From Dryas octopetala (lineage: Eukaryota; Streptophyta; Magnoliopsida; Rosales; Rosaceae): DNA of 64,000 nt. This document shows positions 61,118 through 64,000 of the stretch, in pieces (position 1 is the first letter of the stretch; each line of letters starts with the position of its first letter). Made by a program: the position numbers and the translations under genes. The stretch lies in the NCBI GenBank assembly GCA_963921425.1, contig OY992832.1, forward strand, positions 3,720,001 through 3,784,000. The letters are read 5' to 3'. The notes beneath the pieces were generated by a model. It had not been told where the DNA came from and ran no database searches. It worked only from the letters and a program-made list of their open reading frames with translations.

Positions 61118-62707
61118 TGACGCTAGAGAGACTGCCCAAGTTTCTGGCTGTGAGAGTGAGAGAGCCAATAAATAAATGAAGAGGGCTGCTATTTACACGC
61201 CCTTTATTTACTCACTACACACCTCTTTTAACCATTTTGTAAAATTACAAAAATCACCCAAAACAAAATTACCATAAAGGGCATAAAATAAAATAACAAT
61301 AGATAGGAGAAAAAAAAATGTTGGGTCTGCCGAGAGAGGGGGAGAGAGACGTCTATTGAAATTCTAAAGAGATCCCGTGTATGGGAATCCCAGTCGTGTT
61401 TGAAGAGGACTGATGACTGAGATGAGGAAGGGAATGCTGCATAATTTATGCCCTTACAACGAACGATATATGGACTATACAACCTACGGATGGGCCGGGC
61501 CCAAGTTTATACGCTTTCATCTCAACATGGTGGGCCTTAAAGTTAGTTCAGGCCCAAATTTTTTCAAATCAGAATCCCAATACAGGTACAGGTAGTGATT
61601 CAGCAAGATTTGAAGAAGTGTGCTTACCAAATAACATGCACAAAACCCAACTACGAATTTATGATTTTTATTTTCAATTGCGAATTTGACTGGGTGCCAT
61701 CATCCCAAGAAAAATTCAAAGTGAAATAACATGACCAAAATATTTTTCTTGGCATGTAAACAGTAGAACTGATATAACAATGTATTAGATGGGGTATTCA
61801 TGTTCCATGCCAATGTGTGTTTGCCATGTGCCGCACAAGCAGAATTTTTTTGAGTTGAATCATGTTCGATAAGGAAGAATCTCCCCATTTGAAGCTTAGA
61901 AAGATGGTAAGTAATCAGAGAGGAACCAACTCCAGAAAAACGTTGGTGAGTGAGAAAAGAGTTCAAATTGACTTCTTGTTGTGTTGGTGATTACAAGAAG
62001 TCATTTTATGATTCTGGGCAGTGTGCTTTTATTTTAAAGGAAAATAGCTAGTATGGTTGAGAACTAAAAGATTGGATTATTAAACCTTTTTATTTTGGTA
62101 AACATAATGTGCCACTATTAAGCACATGTATTGGACAAAAAAAACTAAGAAAAACAAGTCGAGCTAAAAGAAGTACATATGACGACGGTTGCTCTAGTGT
62201 TTGTATGCGACAGCTAAATTTGCTCTAGAATTCATCTTCAACATAGAGAATCGATCTAAAGGCCATTGTCCTTGTTATAATCATAAGCATTTAGTTACTT
62301 CTGAGATATAAACAAAGTAGACACCAAAAAAACGATTGATTCGGCTTACCAATGACAATGAAACCATGGCCGGAAATTATGATATCTGTATAACATAAAA
62401 CCCGTTTAGTTTCACTGGGATATTTCTTCGAACACTACATGGGGCAACCAGGCTTCCAACTAGAAATTACAAAACTAAATTCAAAACCAATAAAATTGCA
62501 GAATATCTAGGCAAAAAAGTCATATTATATAAACCATCGTATTTCATTCCCTACCAACATACAGATCGAGCAGATCAGCATCCACATAAAAACTAATTCA
62601 AACAAAAATTATAAACAAAAAAAGGGAAAAATAAGCATATACTAGTTAGAAACCTAACCCTAAACACACAAGAATGAAAGATCATCCGATCTACACACCA
62701 ACACCCT
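61118..62707. other. Helicase 5' flank and spacer to H2B
   Basis: Helicase 5' UTR and promoter, a TIR-element end at 61187, then AT-rich spacer and the 3' UTR of the minus-strand H2B gene (about 62580-62707). No other gene was recognised. Confidence 0.5.
61187..61310. mobile_element. End of a TIR element related to 18029-18906
   Basis: GGCTGCTATTTACACGCCC followed by T-rich sequence and CACACCTCTTTTAACC resembles the left end at 18029 (GTTGTTATTTGCACACCC, CTCTTTTAACACACC). No matching right end was found, so it is likely truncated, and the right limit is approximate. It sits just upstream of the helicase 5' UTR. Confidence 0.5.
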
Positions 62708-63157
62708 TCAAGAGCTGGTAAACTTGGTGACGGCCTTGGTCCCCTCAGAAACAGCATGCTTGGCGAGCTCACCAGGAAGCACAAGCCTCACAGCAGTCTG
62801 GATCTCCCGGGAGGTAATAGTAGGCTTCTTGTTGTACCTGGCGAGCCTCGAAGACTCCTGAGCGAGCTTCTCGAAGATATCGTTGATGAAACTGTTCATG
62901 ATGCCCATGGCCTTGCTCGAGATCCCGATGTCGGGGTGGACCTGCTTCAGCACCTTGAAGATGTAGATCTTGTAGGTCTCCACGCTCTTCTTCGTCCTCT
63001 TCTTCTTCTTGTCTCCGGCGGCGGCGGCTCCGCCTTCCTTCGGCAGCTTCTTTCCGGCCTTTGGCTTCTTCTCCGCCGGAGCCTTCTCGGCGACGGTTGA
63101 CTTCTTCTCCTCTGCAGGCTTCTTCTCGGCGGGCTTCTTCTCAGCTTTGGGCGCCAT
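62708..63157 (-). CDS. H2B: Histone H2B (copy 2)
   Basis: Intronless, 149 aa. Same as copy 1 at 19627-20076 except RTKKS in place of RSKKN at the start of the fold. The tail [20 protein letters not shown] and the end [14 protein letters not shown] are identical. Codon use differs at many third positions, so the DNA copies are not a very recent duplicate. The start is at MAPK. It points toward the left, opposite to copy 1. Antisense frames over this gene are shadows. Confidence 0.98.
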   Translation of the reverse strand: MAPKAEKKPAEKKPAEEKKSTVAEKAPAEKKPKAGKKLPKEGGAAAAGDKKKKRTKKSVETYKIYIFKVLKQVHPDIGISSKAMGIMNSFINDIFEKLAQESSRLARYNKKPTITSREIQTAVRLVLPGELAKHAVSEGTKAVTKFTSS

Positions 63158-63253
63158 TGCAAAAGTGAGAGAGAGGGTTTGGGAATTTCGGATTTGCGAA
63201 TTGGATTTGGGAATTGGGATATTTTTGTGAGGGCTGAGTACTGACGACGATGA

Positions 63254-63309
63254 CTTTTATACATGGGGAGCGGTCGCTTACTATTGGCTAATGGGAGTTC
63301 TCGCGGATC
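63254..63309 (-). promoter_or_regulatory. Promoter of H2B copy 2
   Basis: On the minus strand: TATAAAAG (63261-63254), CCAAT (63287-63283) and the octamer, which reads CGCGGATC on the plus strand at 63302-63309. The TATA box is about 100 bp before the ATG. Confidence 0.85.
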
Positions 63310-64000
63310 ACTGATTTGGGTTGATTTCGGCTGTCAGATTGGGTTTGGAAAAGTATGTGTCTCCACGGTTGCGATGAGTTAAGCTGACGGATAGGTGAGT
63401 TTGGGTGGAACTGGACGGTAGATAGCTTTTGTATGAAGTAAGTAATGGATGGTTGAGATGATGGCAACAACTATTCCGTGTGGATCGATGACATCATCTG
63501 GGGATGGTCCAAATTTAAATATTTCGCAAAACTCGTAGCTTTGTAAAATAAGATACAGGAATAATTGGATTCATGTTCAATCAGTAATTTCCAATACTAA
63601 TTATAAGTTTATAACTTTCTTTTTTATCCAAAAAAAAAAAGGTTAATTACAAAAATATACATCAATCATACATCACTTTTCACTTTGATACCTAACGTTT
63701 AAAAAGTTGTATTAGAATATCTTAATTACGAAATCTCTTCAACTAAATACTTCTGTTACTTTAACCAACAGAAAGTCACTTAACTGCTGACGTAGCGCAC
63801 GAAAACCCTACAACTAAATATTAACTTGTTTTTTAAATGCTAACGTATAATTCTCGCTCCAATAACAGCACTATGGATATATAAAAATAGAATAATTTGT
63901 GTTAAAGAACAATTTTTGACTAACATCGACTTTATATATAGGAATTAAGAATCTTGTAGTGATGGTTATTTTTTTTTCCTGTGATGCAAGCTTTTTCTTT
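63310..64000. other. Right-edge spacer
   Basis: Upstream flank of H2B copy 2, then AT-rich DNA. A GGTTAATTACAAAAATA-type string at about 63642 resembles one near 12088 and may be an old repeat end. No gene was recognised. Confidence 0.45.

Overview
The window is nuclear DNA from a flowering plant, most likely a eudicot (rosid-like). Genes are split by GT-AG introns with AT-rich intergenic DNA. Families include DEAH10/RID1-type helicase, ADF, ALY/THO4, H2A.W, a P-class PPR protein, ACR ACT-repeat protein, UDP-xylose synthase and the plant 6 kDa ATP synthase subunit. No bacterial or organellar blocks are seen, and the species cannot be named from sequence alone.

Layout. 0-3.4 kb: 3' end of a UDP-glucuronate decarboxylase (+) and a 55-aa mitochondrial ATP synthase subunit (-). 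3.4-7.1 kb: AT-rich DNA with a 0.7 kb inverted-repeat element, then histone H4 (+). 7.9-11.8 kb: ACR9-like ACT-repeat protein (+). 13.1-17.6 kb: an 11-exon plant gene of unknown function (+). 18-20.1 kb: a TIR element, then H2B (+). 21.2-23.0 kb: an unprocessed cytochrome P450 pseudogene. 23.4 kb: a small two-helix membrane protein. 24.5-27.4 kb: tRNA-Cys, a non-autonomous hAT element and tRNA-Val. 27.6-29.9 kb: ALY/THO4 export factor (+). 32.6-35.3 kb: intronless 905-aa PPR gene (+). 37.2-39.3 kb: actin-depolymerizing factor (-). 40-44.1 kb: a dense patch of MITEs and hAT elements, one carrying a piece of a C2-domain (MCTP) gene. 44.6-45.3 kb: histone H2A.W (+). 46.8-50.3 kb: two small single-RRM genes tail to tail. 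50.7-55.3 kb: an F-box pseudogene, direct repeats and an intact F-box gene (-). 55.7-61.1 kb: DEAH10/RID1 helicase (-). 62.7-63.2 kb: a second H2B (-).

The genes do not form an operon-like system. The main shared theme is four histone genes (H4, H2B, H2A.W, H2B) scattered among unrelated genes. Each has a perfect CGCGGATC/GATCCGCG octamer 100-350 bp upstream of its ATG, a typical S-phase histone promoter element. Several other genes handle RNA (ALY, two RRM proteins, PPR, DEAH helicase). The most unusual features are the MITE with a captured gene fragment, the convergent RRM pair with identical inner exon lengths, and the P450 relic. I found no convincing wholly new biological system.
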